From: Candidatus Methanodesulfokora washburnensis
GTDB taxonomy: Archaea; Korarchaeota; Korarchaeia; Korarchaeales; Korarchaeaceae
Direction of reading: 5' to 3'
Assembly: GCF_003947435.1 (NCBI RefSeq)
Contig: NZ_RCOS01000062.1
Span: forward strand, 83,483 to 147,482
Length of the DNA: 64,000 nucleotides
In this document: piece by piece, positions 42,652 through 51,630 of the stretch
Layout of the letters: each line of letters starts with the position of its first letter
How positions within the stretch are numbered: the first letter of the stretch is position 1
Notes under the pieces: generated by a model
Told to the model about the DNA's origin: nothing
The model's database searches: none
Seen by the model: the letters and a program-made list of their open reading frames with translations, nothing else
Made by a program: the position numbers and the translations under genes

Positions 42652-43703
42652 TAAATATGATGAGGAGGGAGGATGGAAGGATAATACTGACAGGAAAGCT
42701 TGCAAAGGAGCTGTACCTAGAAGGATATGGTGAACTTTTGAAAGATGGTCTGGAGCTGGATCCTGTTGAACTCGCATCCCTTATACAAAGAGGCACAATA
42801 AAGGCACCTTTGAGGGATGCTCTTGAGGCTCTGGCCGGAGATCCAAGCCTTTTTGTCAAGTACATAGTTTACTCAGATCTCAGAAACAGGGGAAGAGTTG
42901 TTGTGAATGAGAGAAGCACGCCTTTCTTGAGGCTCTATCCAGAGGGCGCAAGAATAGGGGAAACATCATCTAAGATCCTGGTCCTTCCCCTTCAGGAGGA
43001 CGATATCCTCAGGCATGGGGAGATAATAAAATCCCTGAGCACAGCTGGAAAGCTCAGGAAGGAGCTTCTTCTAGCCATAGTTGATGATAGGCTTGATGTA
43101 GTTTATTATGAGGCAAAGCTCTTCAATCCAAAGAGGGTAAGGGATGAGAAAATCCTGCCAAAAGCCGAGGGAACTCTGATACATGACAGAGTTATTATAT
43201 GGGATGAGGATATCGGAGGTGAGTTATACAGGAGAGGATTCTGGGGACATCCTCTTGGAATTAGAAAGCCCCAAATAAATGAGAAATTCAAAGCAAAGCT
43301 TCAGTTAAATCTTATGGAGTCGATCTATCTGATGAAGAAGGGATTTCTAACAGTGAAAACACCTGATGGAAGGGAGATTGATGAGAATTATCTGCTTGAC
43401 TTGGCAATGAGAATAAAAGGAGATGTGAGACAGAGGTTCTCAGTTTTCTCGTACTGGAGGGACTTGGGCTATGTTGTAAAGCCAGCCCAGAAGTATGGAG
43501 CAAACTTCATGCTCTATGAGAAGGGCCCTGGACTGGAGCATGCCCCATATCTCTGCTTAGTCAGCAGTTATGATGACAGGATAGCTCCTGTGGATTTAAT
43601 AAGAGTTGGAAGAATAGCGACAAGCGTGAGGAAAGAGCTTGTAATAAGTGTTCTGAAAGGGGATAAGATAGTAAACTACAAGATATCTTGGATGAAGATC
43701 TAG
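42648..43703 (+). CDS. endA: tRNA-splicing endonuclease, fused two-repeat type
   Basis: This 351-residue protein has two EndA repeats in one chain, the form that dimerises (alpha-2 type). The C-terminal repeat is catalytic: KYGANFMLY holds the Tyr, GPGLEHAPYL the His and IATSVRKEL the Lys. The N-terminal repeat is degenerate and structural. Start GTG at 42648 overlaps the previous stop by 4 bases and has GGAG upstream. It removes introns at bulge-helix-bulge sites. Two-repeat chains are typical of Euryarchaeota, so their presence beside TACK-like genes is notable. Confidence 0.92.
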   Translation: MINMMRREDGRIILTGKLAKELYLEGYGELLKDGLELDPVELASLIQRGTIKAPLRDALEALAGDPSLFVKYIVYSDLRNRGRVVVNERSTPFLRLYPEGARIGETSSKILVLPLQEDDILRHGEIIKSLSTAGKLRKELLLAIVDDRLDVVYYEAKLFNPKRVRDEKILPKAEGTLIHDRVIIWDEDIGGELYRRGFWGHPLGIRKPQINEKFKAKLQLNLMESIYLMKKGFLTVKTPDGREIDENYLLDLAMRIKGDVRQRFSVFSYWRDLGYVVKPAQKYGANFMLYEKGPGLEHAPYLCLVSSYDDRIAPVDLIRVGRIATSVRKELVISVLKGDKIVNYKISWMKI

Positions 43704-44119
43704 TGCAGATCCAATCTGGCGATCCTTCCGGATATAATCCCCATGAACACGTCATGTCTTATGCCCTTTTTCCTAGCTAGATCTGATGAAATCCTGTACC
43801 CTCTTCTAGTTCCCTCCAGATCGGAGAGCTTTACAAAATAGAAGTTTCTATCACCTTTTTTGAACTTAACTGCTATCCAAGCCTCAGCTCCCATTAAAGA
43901 TGAGAGTTTCTCCAGCTCCTTTACCTCTTCAGGATCTATGTAGACCTTTTCACCAGATGTTGTCTTCACCTCTATCAGGAAAAACCTTCCGCCAATCCCA
44001 ACAACTAAATCGGATGCAGGATGACCCGTGGAGCCGCTTCCAGCTACTCTGAGGGCAGCTATTCCATTTGACCAGAATAAGTCTAGAAGATCCCTCTCAG
44101 CCTTAACTCCTCTCCTCAT
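43700..44119 (-). CDS. hjc: Holliday junction resolvase Hjc
   Basis: This 139-residue protein is archaeal Hjc, a structure-specific nuclease for four-way DNA junctions. The active residues are in KAERDLLDLF (Glu), HPASDLVVG (Asp) and FFLIEVKTT (E-x-K). A conserved SGSTGHP stretch gives the catalytic Ser region. It converges with endA with 4 bases overlap. Confidence 0.95.
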   Translation of the reverse strand: MRRGVKAERDLLDLFWSNGIAALRVAGSGSTGHPASDLVVGIGGRFFLIEVKTTSGEKVYIDPEEVKELEKLSSLMGAEAWIAVKFKKGDRNFYFVKLSDLEGTRRGYRISSDLARKKGIRHDVFMGIISGRIARLDLH

Positions 44120-44120
44120 C

Positions 44121-45035
44121 TCAGCTCTTCTCCGTCAGAATGACAGCTCCATCCTCCGTTATCATCACTGTGTTCTCATACTGGGCAACTGGCATTCCTC
44201 TGGCCTCGACAAGAACAGGGTAATCGTAAAGCCCTCCTTTTTTTGCAAGCCCTTTCAGCAATTGAGCTGTATCCTTTCCTGCTAGATCCTTTCCCATCTC
44301 CTTCTTGACCCACCTCTCGCAGAATGGAAGTCCCATGAACTGCTTCTGTGCCAATCTCATCAAGGTTTTCTCCAAGCTTGAGCTTGTCCTCACATTTCTC
44401 TTGAAGGAGAATATGTATGTCCTGTTGTCGTTTAGCACAATTCCCTCCCCCTCTTGTGTCGTGACAAAGGGCTCAACTGCAAATACATCACCAGGTTTCA
44501 ATTTGTACAGACTTAATGAGGGATAATTGGGCACATCTATGCCTGAATGAAGCTTGTACTTTGTTATCTTGTGCCCTGCTAGGTTTTTTATCGGCTTCAT
44601 CCCCTCATTTTTTATCCTCTCATATATGGCCCTGCTGACATCCATTATCCTAGCTCCCGGTTTCATCACCCTCACAGCCTCGTAAAAAGCCTCCTTGGCT
44701 ACATCAGACATCTTCTTGTACGAATCGCTGAAGCATATGGTTCTAGCAGCATCAACTATACACCCATTTAGCACAATACCCACATCGAGCTTGAGGACAG
44801 AGCCTCTCTGCACATAGGATCTGTCGGAGGGAAAAGGGGTATAGTGAGCTGCTATCTCGTTCATCGAAAGGTTGACTGGGAAAGCTGGTTTCATGCCCAT
44901 CTCAGTTATCTCCTTCTCTATATCCTCTGCTATTGATATAAGGCTCATCCCCTCCTTTATTTTTGATTGCCATCTGTCGAGAATAGCTGAAAGGGCTTCT
45001 CCAGCCCTGAAGTAATCATCTTCTTCGCTCATCAA
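44121..45035 (-). CDS. map: Methionine aminopeptidase, type II
   Basis: This 304-residue metalloprotease removes the initiator Met. The ligands and catalytic residues are visible: EIAAHYTPFP (His), KLDVGIVLNGCIVDAART (two Asp), LAGHKITKYKLH (His), FAVEPFVTT (Glu) and the C-terminal NTVMITEDG (Glu). The insert between these marks type II. It starts one base after Hjc ends in reverse order. Confidence 0.95.
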   Translation of the reverse strand: MMSEEDDYFRAGEALSAILDRWQSKIKEGMSLISIAEDIEKEITEMGMKPAFPVNLSMNEIAAHYTPFPSDRSYVQRGSVLKLDVGIVLNGCIVDAARTICFSDSYKKMSDVAKEAFYEAVRVMKPGARIMDVSRAIYERIKNEGMKPIKNLAGHKITKYKLHSGIDVPNYPSLSLYKLKPGDVFAVEPFVTTQEGEGIVLNDNRTYIFSFKRNVRTSSSLEKTLMRLAQKQFMGLPFCERWVKKEMGKDLAGKDTAQLLKGLAKKGGLYDYPVLVEARGMPVAQYENTVMITEDGAVILTEKS

Positions 45036-45088
45036 ATCCTTTCACAACACCTAAATATAAAAGGATTCCCATCTTGCTGGGAGCTAGC

Positions 45089-46075
45089 TTGATAGCAATG
45101 GGAATAGAGTCAACTGCCCACACATTTGGAGTGGGAATAGCTGATGAAAGAGGCAGAATACTGGCCAACGAGATGTCATCTTATTCATCTGAAAAGGGTG
45201 GAATGAGGCCCTTTGATGTGGCAGAACACCACGCTAAAAGAGCAGCTGAGACCATAAAGAGGGCTTTGAACAAGGCCTCCATAAGCATGAAGGACCTTGA
45301 TATCATTGGATTTTCTCAGGGACCTGGGATATGGCAGGCCTTATCAGTGGGGGCTAGCATTGCAAGAGCATTATCAAAGCTTCTGGAAATTCCATTAATC
45401 GGTGTTAATCATCCAATAGCCCATGTTGAGATAGGAAGGCTCCTCACGAGAGCTAGAGATCCTGTTGTAGTTTACATATCCGGTGGAAACACGCAGATAT
45501 TGACCCATGCCTCAGATAGATATGTGGTGATGGGGGAGACCCTTGACATAGGGTTTGGAAATGCCCAAGAGAAGCTTGGAAGGATAGTTGGCCTCGGCTT
45601 CCCAGCCGGACCTGAGATGGACAGAATAATTGGAAATTGGGTGGATCTTCCCTACACAGTAAAGGGAATGGATCTAGCATTCAGCGGAATACTGACAGAA
45701 GCTGAAAGACTGATAAAATCCGGGCTCAGGAAGGAGGATGTCATCTGGAGCTTTGTTGAGGTTTGCACCTCTATGATAGCAGAGGTCGCTGAGAGAGCTC
45801 TTGCTCACACGGGAAAGAATGAGCTACTTCTTGTTGGAGGGGTTGCCGCATCTCCGAGGCTTCAGGAGAAGATGAGGATTATGTGTGAGGAGAGAAATGC
45901 AGTGTTAAAGGTACCTCCTGCGGAGTTCTCAAGGGATAACGGTGCTATGATAGCATGGACTGCAATACTCTCATTTAAATATGGAGGTGCTTTGAGCATT
46001 GAGGAGAGCAGCATAAAGCCATACTGGAGGATAGATGATGTGCAATGGCCCCTGATGGATCTTCCAGATAGCTGA
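45089..46075 (+). CDS. kae1: Kae1, tRNA threonylcarbamoyladenosine transferase
   Basis: This protein of about 328 residues is Kae1 of the KEOPS complex, which makes t6A37 in ANN-decoding tRNAs. It has GIESTAHTFGVG, the metal ligands in VAEHHAKR and VNHPIAHVE, YISGGNTQI, and SRDNGAMIAWT. The Bud32 kinase is not fused here. The start TTG at 45089 is chosen for its GGGAG six bases upstream; ATG at 45098 is possible. Confidence 0.95.
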   Translation: MIAMGIESTAHTFGVGIADERGRILANEMSSYSSEKGGMRPFDVAEHHAKRAAETIKRALNKASISMKDLDIIGFSQGPGIWQALSVGASIARALSKLLEIPLIGVNHPIAHVEIGRLLTRARDPVVVYISGGNTQILTHASDRYVVMGETLDIGFGNAQEKLGRIVGLGFPAGPEMDRIIGNWVDLPYTVKGMDLAFSGILTEAERLIKSGLRKEDVIWSFVEVCTSMIAEVAERALAHTGKNELLLVGGVAASPRLQEKMRIMCEERNAVLKVPPAEFSRDNGAMIAWTAILSFKYGGALSIEESSIKPYWRIDDVQWPLMDLPDS

Positions 46076-46088
46076 TGGAGGTGAATTG

Positions 46089-46658
46089 ATGAAGATAGTA
46101 ATAACAGGTTTAACTGGATCCGGAAAGAGCACATTAGGAAGGAGGCTTGCAAAGGAGCTTGGGCTGAGATATATCTCTGGAGGAGATCTTCTAAAGCAGA
46201 TAATGGCTGGAGAAAGAGCAATGCATGCCGGTTGGTGGGAGACGGAGGAGGGAGAAAGAGCAATGGAGAGGAGAAGGAAGCAGGAGGAATATGACAGGGA
46301 GGTCGACAGGAGGCTGCTTGAGATAATGGAAAGGGAGGAAAACGTGCTTGTTGACTCCTGGACTGTTTCATATCTATATAAAAAAGAGGACGCTGTGAAG
46401 ATATACCTGAAGGCTGATGTAAAGGAGAGGGCCAGAAGAGTTTCAAGAAGGGACGGAATTTCGGTTGAGGAGGCAGTTGAAGCGATAAAGAGGAAAGATG
46501 AAACGTCAATAGAGCTTTACAAGAGGCTTTATGGCTTCAGGCTTGATGAGGATCTAACTCCATTTAACCTAGTTCTTGACACGACAAAGCTAGATGAGGA
46601 GGATGCCTTCAATCTTGTGCTAATGTATGTGAGGAGGTGGTTCTCTGAGAAGGGATGA
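46089..46658 (+). CDS. cmk: Cytidylate kinase, archaeal type
   Basis: This 189-residue kinase phosphorylates CMP/dCMP. The P-loop is TGLTGSGKST, GDLLKQIMAG is the substrate-binding region, and RRVSRRDGIS is the lid. ATG at 46089 has GGAGGTG six bases upstream. It overlaps the aldolase start by about 14 bases. Confidence 0.93.
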   Translation: MKIVITGLTGSGKSTLGRRLAKELGLRYISGGDLLKQIMAGERAMHAGWWETEEGERAMERRRKQEEYDREVDRRLLEIMEREENVLVDSWTVSYLYKKEDAVKIYLKADVKERARRVSRRDGISVEEAVEAIKRKDETSIELYKRLYGFRLDEDLTPFNLVLDTTKLDEEDAFNLVLMYVRRWFSEKG

Positions 46659-47301
46659 GCTAGCTAAAATGATAGATCACACCCTCCTCAAGCCTCAAGC
46701 AACTGAGGATGATGTGAAAAAGCTTGTGGATGAGGCAAAGCAGATGGGATTCTACGCTGTCTGCGTTAACCCTTGGTATGTGGGTCTAGCATCAAGATTG
46801 CTCAGGGGAAGTGATGTGAGGGTTGTTGGGGTCGTTGGATTTCCTTTAGGTGCAACTTTCGCTGAGGTGAAGGAGAGGGAAGCGGGATATATAGCTGAGA
46901 TGGGGGCAAGGGAAGCTGATATGGTTATGAACATAGGGGCCTTGAGAAGCGGCAGGTACAGCGATATAGTCAAGGAGATAAGATCCGTCGTCAAGTTCAA
47001 TTTTGAGCATGTCAAGGTGATAATAGAAGTCCCTCTTCTGACAGAAGAGGAGATAAAAATTGCATGCGATGCGATAGCTGATGGAGGGGCTGATTTCGTC
47101 AAGACATCCACGGGCTTCCTTCAGAGGGCAACAACAGCTGATGATGTAGCTCTGCTGAAAAGAATAGCTGGAGATAGGTTGAAAATAAAGGCTGCTGGTG
47201 GAATAAGGAGTTATGATCAGGCTTTGGAGATGATAAAAGCTGGAGCAAGCAGGATAGGGACTAGCACAGGGCCTGAGATACTGAGAGGAGCCCCGGACTG
47301 A
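46645..47301 (+). CDS. deoC: Deoxyribose-phosphate aldolase, probable CTG start
   Basis: This class I aldolase of about 218 residues cleaves deoxyribose 5-phosphate. It has MIDHTLLKP, DMVMNIGALRSG, the Schiff-base Lys in FVKTSTGF, and KAAGGIRSYDQAL. The first ATG (46669) would begin at MIDH, leaving out the helix that family members have there. In frame upstream lie CTG-AGA-AGG-GAT-GAG-CTA-GCT-AAA, giving RRDELAKMIDHTLLKP, with GGAGGTGG five bases before CTG. So CTG at 46645 is the likely start, overlapping cmk. If not, the start is 46669. Confidence 0.9.
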   Translation: MRRDELAKMIDHTLLKPQATEDDVKKLVDEAKQMGFYAVCVNPWYVGLASRLLRGSDVRVVGVVGFPLGATFAEVKEREAGYIAEMGAREADMVMNIGALRSGRYSDIVKEIRSVVKFNFEHVKVIIEVPLLTEEEIKIACDAIADGGADFVKTSTGFLQRATTADDVALLKRIAGDRLKIKAAGGIRSYDQALEMIKAGASRIGTSTGPEILRGAPD

Positions 47302-47467
47302 GTTTAAGTAATGCTCAAAATAAAGCTTAAATAATAAATCTGAAAGTGCATAAGATTATAATTGAATCAGATATTAGATATATGAATGAAATAACTGTAT
47401 TATTTTTAATATCTTCTGCGATTGCAGAGCTGGAAATTTATATTCTCCTCTCACCTATTATCATGAG

Positions 47468-48346
47468 ATGAAGAGCTTGAGAGAGGAAGTCGAGGAGATA
47501 AAGGCTAGATATGGAATAGTCGGAAGAGATAGAGAGCTTGCCATGATCCTCTCAGCTATAAGGGCAAATAGGCATGTGCTTTTGGAGGGACCTGTGGGGG
47601 TTGGAAAGACCCTCCTAGCAAGATCTGTCTCCGAGTACATGTCAAGGGATTTCATAAGAGTGGATGGGGATGAGAGGCTCGACGAGAACAAGCTTATAGG
47701 CCACTGGGATCCTCCCTCTGTTCTAAAGCATGGATATGTGGAGAGCGCATTTGTTGAAGGTCCTCTCACAGCTGCTGCAAGAAAAGGAGGGATACTTTTC
47801 ATAAATGAGCTGAACAGACTTCCAGATTCAGCTCAAAACGCGCTACTGCCTGCTATGGATGAGGGCATAATAGGGGTACCCCATCTTGGACAGATAAGGG
47901 CAAAGGATGGATTTCTAGTCATAGCAACACAGAATCCAGAGGAGAGCATTGGAGTAACAAGGCTTTCAGAGGCCCTGAAGGACAGGTTTGTCTTGGTGAA
48001 GCTGGATTATCAAAGCCAAGAGGAAGAGGAGGAGATAGTCAGGCTGAAGAGCGGGGTGAAAAGGGAGGAGATTGTAAAGATAGCTGTCTCCATAGCAAGG
48101 GAGACTAGAAGGGATCCCGCCATCAAAAGGGGTGCATCTGTAAGAGCTGCAATAGATATGGCCGTTCTAGCTGAATCGAGCGAGATGGACTGGCATGAGA
48201 TAGCGATGATGGTCCTTCCAAAGAGGATAGAGCTCAGGGAGGATGCAGTTGGATCGGAGGAGGAGGTAATAAGGAGGATAGTTGATAGAGTTCTGTCCAA
48301 GGAGGAGGTTTTCCAGCAGGCGAGGGGGATTCAAGCCCCCCGATGA
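47468..48346 (+). CDS. MoxR-family AAA+ ATPase
   Basis: This 292-residue ATPase is of the MoxR/CbbQ type. Walker A is GPVGVGKT, Walker B is ILFINELNR, and ATQNPEESIGVTRLSEALKDRF covers sensor 1 and the Arg finger. MoxR ATPases work with VWA proteins as chaperones or insertases of cofactors. Its partner VWA gene overlaps by 4 bases. It follows a 166-base gap with TATA-like sequence. Confidence 0.92.
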   Translation: MKSLREEVEEIKARYGIVGRDRELAMILSAIRANRHVLLEGPVGVGKTLLARSVSEYMSRDFIRVDGDERLDENKLIGHWDPPSVLKHGYVESAFVEGPLTAAARKGGILFINELNRLPDSAQNALLPAMDEGIIGVPHLGQIRAKDGFLVIATQNPEESIGVTRLSEALKDRFVLVKLDYQSQEEEEEIVRLKSGVKREEIVKIAVSIARETRRDPAIKRGASVRAAIDMAVLAESSEMDWHEIAMMVLPKRIELREDAVGSEEEVIRRIVDRVLSKEEVFQQARGIQAPR

Positions 48347-49323
48347 AGCCTTCAGAGATACATGAAAAAGTTCATCTGGATTCAAGAGTGCCAATAGATT
48401 ACAGCCTTGTTGAAAGAGCTGCTATCTCATCCATAGGCGATATAGATGGCCTCTTATCCCTAGCTGGGATCAGCAGAGATGTTGTTGCTAGAGTTGTCTC
48501 GGATAACCTGAGAAATCCCCTCTTCCTATCAGAAGTGGAAAGAAGGCCTGAGCAGGGAGTTAGACTGTACAGAGCGATAAGATGGAGCATGAATGAGAGG
48601 GCCAGGAGGATATTCAGGGCTATTCTAAGCAGGATACTAGTGAAGGAGGGGATAAGGCTTTACTCAGCGATGAGGGGAAAGCATAGGATGAGAAAAGTGG
48701 ACTATTCCCCTCCCATGGATTTCTCGCTGGAGGACACTTTGGAGAAGCTCGTCGAGAGGTCTAAGAGCTTGGATGAGATATCCTATGAGGACATAGTGGG
48801 ACTTGAGAGGAGGGATCTGAGAAGATCAGCTGTGATAATAATAGATTCAAGCGGGTCTATGACGGGAAGAAAGATGACTTTAGCATCTGTTCTTGCTGCT
48901 TCTGTTGCTTATGCTGTCAGATTTGGGGATTACGCCGTAATAGCATTCAGCGATAGAGCTGAGATCCTGAAAAGCGCGGGAAGAAGGGTTAGGGTAGAGG
49001 AGGTTGTTGAGAAAATACTTGACCTGAGCCCGATAGGATACACAAACATGAGGGAAGCTCTTGTAGTTGCTAGAAGGGAGAGGGATTTGATGGGCGACTG
49101 CAGGTATGTCTTGATAACAGATGGGAACTACAATGTTGGAGGAGATCCATTGGAGATAGCCAAGAACATGAGAATGCTGAACGTGGTCAGGATAGAGAGG
49201 AGAAGAGATGACATAGGGAGGATAAACTGCATGAGGATAGCGGAAGCTGGAAGAGGGAGGGTTTTTGAGCTAGACAACATCAGCAGGATACCGGAGATTC
49301 TGTCGAACATATTTATGAATTAG
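48343..49323 (+). CDS. VWA-domain protein, MoxR partner
   Basis: This protein of 326 residues has a helical N-terminal domain and a C-terminal VWA domain: IIIDSSGSMTGRKM gives DxSxS, IGYTNMREAL the Thr and LITDGNYNVGG the Asp of the metal site. Cytosolic; it lacks a signal peptide. The operon with MoxR indicates a joint role in remodelling a target complex, not identified here. Confidence 0.9.
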   Translation: MKPSEIHEKVHLDSRVPIDYSLVERAAISSIGDIDGLLSLAGISRDVVARVVSDNLRNPLFLSEVERRPEQGVRLYRAIRWSMNERARRIFRAILSRILVKEGIRLYSAMRGKHRMRKVDYSPPMDFSLEDTLEKLVERSKSLDEISYEDIVGLERRDLRRSAVIIIDSSGSMTGRKMTLASVLAASVAYAVRFGDYAVIAFSDRAEILKSAGRRVRVEEVVEKILDLSPIGYTNMREALVVARRERDLMGDCRYVLITDGNYNVGGDPLEIAKNMRMLNVVRIERRRDDIGRINCMRIAEAGRGRVFELDNISRIPEILSNIFMN

Positions 49324-49355
49324 ATGTTTATATCTGCACTCGAGGAGATTTCGAA

Positions 49356-49440
49356 GCGGGGGTAGCCAAGCCAGGTCAAAGGCGCGAGGCTTAGGACCTC
49401 GTCCCTGAGGGGTTCGTGGGTTCAAATCCCACCCCCCGCA
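49356..49440 (+). tRNA. tRNA-Leu (anticodon TAG)
   Basis: This class II tRNA of 85 bases has acceptor GCGGGGG/CCCCCGC and discriminator A, a long variable arm, and T-loop GTTCAAAT. The loop CTTAGGA gives anticodon TAG for CUA codons. The sequence just downstream holds mobile-element relics, so its 3' end was probably used for integration. Confidence 0.95.
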
Positions 49441-49496
49441 CTAATTTACTAGTAATTTATAAATACGTCTTTGGCGTATTCTTATCTTAATGAGGC

Positions 49497-49667
49497 ATGC
49501 CTAAGCTTAATAAGGGTAAGACTGAGACCATTAAGAATAGGGCGATCTACGTTTACCTGTCTCCTTTGGAGATGGTTGAGGATTGGAAACATAGGGCTGA
49601 GATAGCTGGCATGTATACTAAAGCTAGGGATTTAAATGAACACTTTAAAGAAAAAGGCGAAACATAA
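49497..49667 (+). pseudogene. Truncated integrase-associated small protein
   Basis: A frame of 56 residues starts MPKLNKGK and contains AIYVYLSPLEMVEDWKHRAEIAGM. This matches the beginning of a DNA-binding protein I recall next to archaeal integrases, which normally continues ISKFVIEHV with a coiled coil. Here the text after AGM is different and stops early, so the gene is truncated. It lies 56 bases after tRNA-Leu. Confidence 0.45.
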
Positions 49668-49864
49668 ATACAGACTTTAAAGGCATAACAGCCACCAGAA
49701 AGAATGCGAGAAGACGGCTACTTCCACGCAGCCAAACTAATCACTCCGTGAAATATGGTTACAGAAATACCAAAGTAATACAACAAAAGCAAGAAAATTG
49801 GATTTTAGTTTGCTTAACGAAAGTTAAATATTTTAAAGGGCTATTATTTAATTGGGCATAAAAT

Positions 49865-50075
49865 TGATTTCTGGTAAAGCTGTGAACTTAACTGAAAAGC
49901 AAATTCAAAAACTTTTGAAGGAAAATTGGATGTTTTGGAGGAAGGGTTAGAACATTGGTTCAGAAGTACAAATAGGTACCTGGTAGAACAGATACACTGG
50001 CAATAGATGGTGAAGGCAGATCCGTGTTTATTGAATACAAAAGACTTGGAGAATTTGATAAAGATGATCTCTCAT
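49865..50075 (+). pseudogene. Decayed PD-(D/E)XK nuclease gene
   Basis: Three frames give consecutive parts of one protein: AVNLTEKQIQKLLKENW, then LDVLEEGLEHWF, then VPGRTDTLAIDGEGRSVFIEYKRLGEFDKDD. The last has the Asp and E-x-K of an endonuclease core. Frameshifts and stops show it is dead. It breaks off where the minus-strand fragment at 50060-50201 begins. Confidence 0.55.
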
Positions 50076-50201
50076 CCAGCTTATGCCCTCAAGAAACCGC
50101 CTAAAACTCTCCTTAACTTGTTCTAGAGGAACATCAGCATGCAGCTGCCTCAAAATCTCCTTTAATGCCTTTTTACATTCTTCTTCCATTACTCCATCCA
50201 T
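50028..50201 (-). pseudogene. N-terminal fragment of a DUF438-like protein
   Basis: The frame begins one base after the flavodiiron stop and reads EEECKKALKEILRQLHADVPLEQVKESFRRFLEGIS, the opening of DUF438 proteins that carry hemerythrin or PAS domains. After about residue 45 the sequence is the reverse of the neighbouring nuclease relic, so the gene was cut by a rearrangement at about 50060. An intact version would have been cotranscribed with the flavodiiron protein. Confidence 0.5.
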
Positions 50202-50202
50202 T

Positions 50203-51393
50203 TTAGGCGCCAACCTCAAAGATTTTCTTGGCTAATGCCTTTCCAATCTCCACTATGTGCTTCATGTTCTCGTTGGTTGGCGGTCCATTAATTTCTAGCG
50301 CGCCGACAACTTCGATTTTGAAGTCGCCGAGAATTTCTTGAATCTGTCGTATTGCACCTCCACCCCAACCATAAGAGCTTAAAATAACAGCGAATTTTGT
50401 TGGCGGGCGCAACACTTTGAAAAGATATGTAACGTAAACAGCCAATGGATGAGCCCCTCCTAAAACTGTTGGAGTACCCAAAATAATAGCTCGTGAGTCC
50501 ACAAGATCTTTGGCTAAATCGCCAACATCAGTTACGGCTAAGTTGTGAAAAGCCAGTTCAACACCTTCTGATGTTAATGTTTCGGCTATCTGCTTAACCA
50601 TTGCGTCCGTGCTTCCCCACATGCTGACGTAGGCTATTGTGGCTTTCGGTCGTGTTTCGCCAGCCGCCCACTGCTTATAAGCGCTTAGAATGCGCTCTGG
50701 CTTTCTGTGGATAGGGCCATGGCTTGGAGCTATCATTCTGATATCTAAGCCAGCAATTTTTTCAAGGGCTTTTTGCGCCATAGCCCTAAAAGGCATCATT
50801 ATCTCGCCCCAGTACCGCTGAGCATGAACCAGCAAGTCCTCAATCTCGTCGCTGTAGATACCACCAGCCAAATGAGAACCGAAGAAGTCACATGGAAACA
50901 GCACCTTATCCTCTTCTAGGTATGTGAACATTGTTTCTGGCCAGTGAAGCATTGGTGCCTCAATAAAGCGTAGGGTTTTGTCGCCTAGGCTTATAGCCTC
51001 ATTGTCAGTCACAACTTTTATTCGCTGTTGTGGAACGTGATAGTAGATTTGAGCAATTTTCGCTCCTCTGCCTGTAGCCACCAGTTTGGCTTTCTGTGCA
51101 ATCTCCATTATGTGGGGTATGGCGCCGGCGTGGTCTGGCTCAGCATGATTCATTATAACATAGTCGATTTCTTCAATGCTTGTGAGACTGCGGATTTTAT
51201 CCTCCAAATCTTTTTCGAAGCCGGGGTTTACTGTGTCTATTAGAGCTTTTCCATTTTTGCCGATTATAAGGTAAGCGTTATATGATGTTCCTTTTGGAAG
51301 TGGGATTAGAGCGTCGAAAATTCTGCGATTCCAGTCTCTTACGCCAACCCAGTAAACGTTTTCCGCTATTTTCATAATATTTCTTTCAGTCAC
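50203..51393 (-). CDS. fprA: Flavodiiron protein (FprA family)
   Basis: This protein of about 396 residues reduces O2 to water or NO to N2O, protecting anaerobes. The N-terminal metallo-lactamase domain binds two irons through HAEPDHAG, LHWPETM, CDFFGSH and PSHGPIH. The C-terminal flavodoxin domain begins at IAYVSMWGSTDAMV and binds FMN. Start GTG at 51393 is placed by GGTGA upstream; GTG 51402 and ATG 51375 are alternatives. The gene uses CGC/CGT and GCC codons more than its AGA/AGG-rich neighbours, which suggests later acquisition. Confidence 0.92.
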   Translation of the reverse strand: MTERNIMKIAENVYWVGVRDWNRRIFDALIPLPKGTSYNAYLIIGKNGKALIDTVNPGFEKDLEDKIRSLTSIEEIDYVIMNHAEPDHAGAIPHIMEIAQKAKLVATGRGAKIAQIYYHVPQQRIKVVTDNEAISLGDKTLRFIEAPMLHWPETMFTYLEEDKVLFPCDFFGSHLAGGIYSDEIEDLLVHAQRYWGEIMMPFRAMAQKALEKIAGLDIRMIAPSHGPIHRKPERILSAYKQWAAGETRPKATIAYVSMWGSTDAMVKQIAETLTSEGVELAFHNLAVTDVGDLAKDLVDSRAIILGTPTVLGGAHPLAVYVTYLFKVLRPPTKFAVILSSYGWGGGAIRQIQEILGDFKIEVVGALEINGPPTNENMKHIVEIGKALAKKIFEVGA

Positions 51394-51630
51394 AGCGTTC
51401 ACCTTTATTATAGTTATAGTAAAGTATATTTAAGCCTTTCCCACAAATACTACAAAAAGAGAATAAATAAAATGCTACTACCGTGCAAAGCCTCCTCCCA
51501 CCAGTAAGAGCGACAAAGATTGTAAAAGAAATTTGGATGGGGCTGAGCACATAATTTTATACAGTAAATTAATGCTGAAATTAACTTCCGCACCCAGTAA
51601 TCTTTTTAATTCCGGCTTTAAAAATGCTGG

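Noticed and set aside
45862..46509. 215-residue minus-strand frame across kae1 and cmk
   Set aside because: Composition is Pro/Ser/Leu-rich without motifs, and it overlaps two conserved genes.
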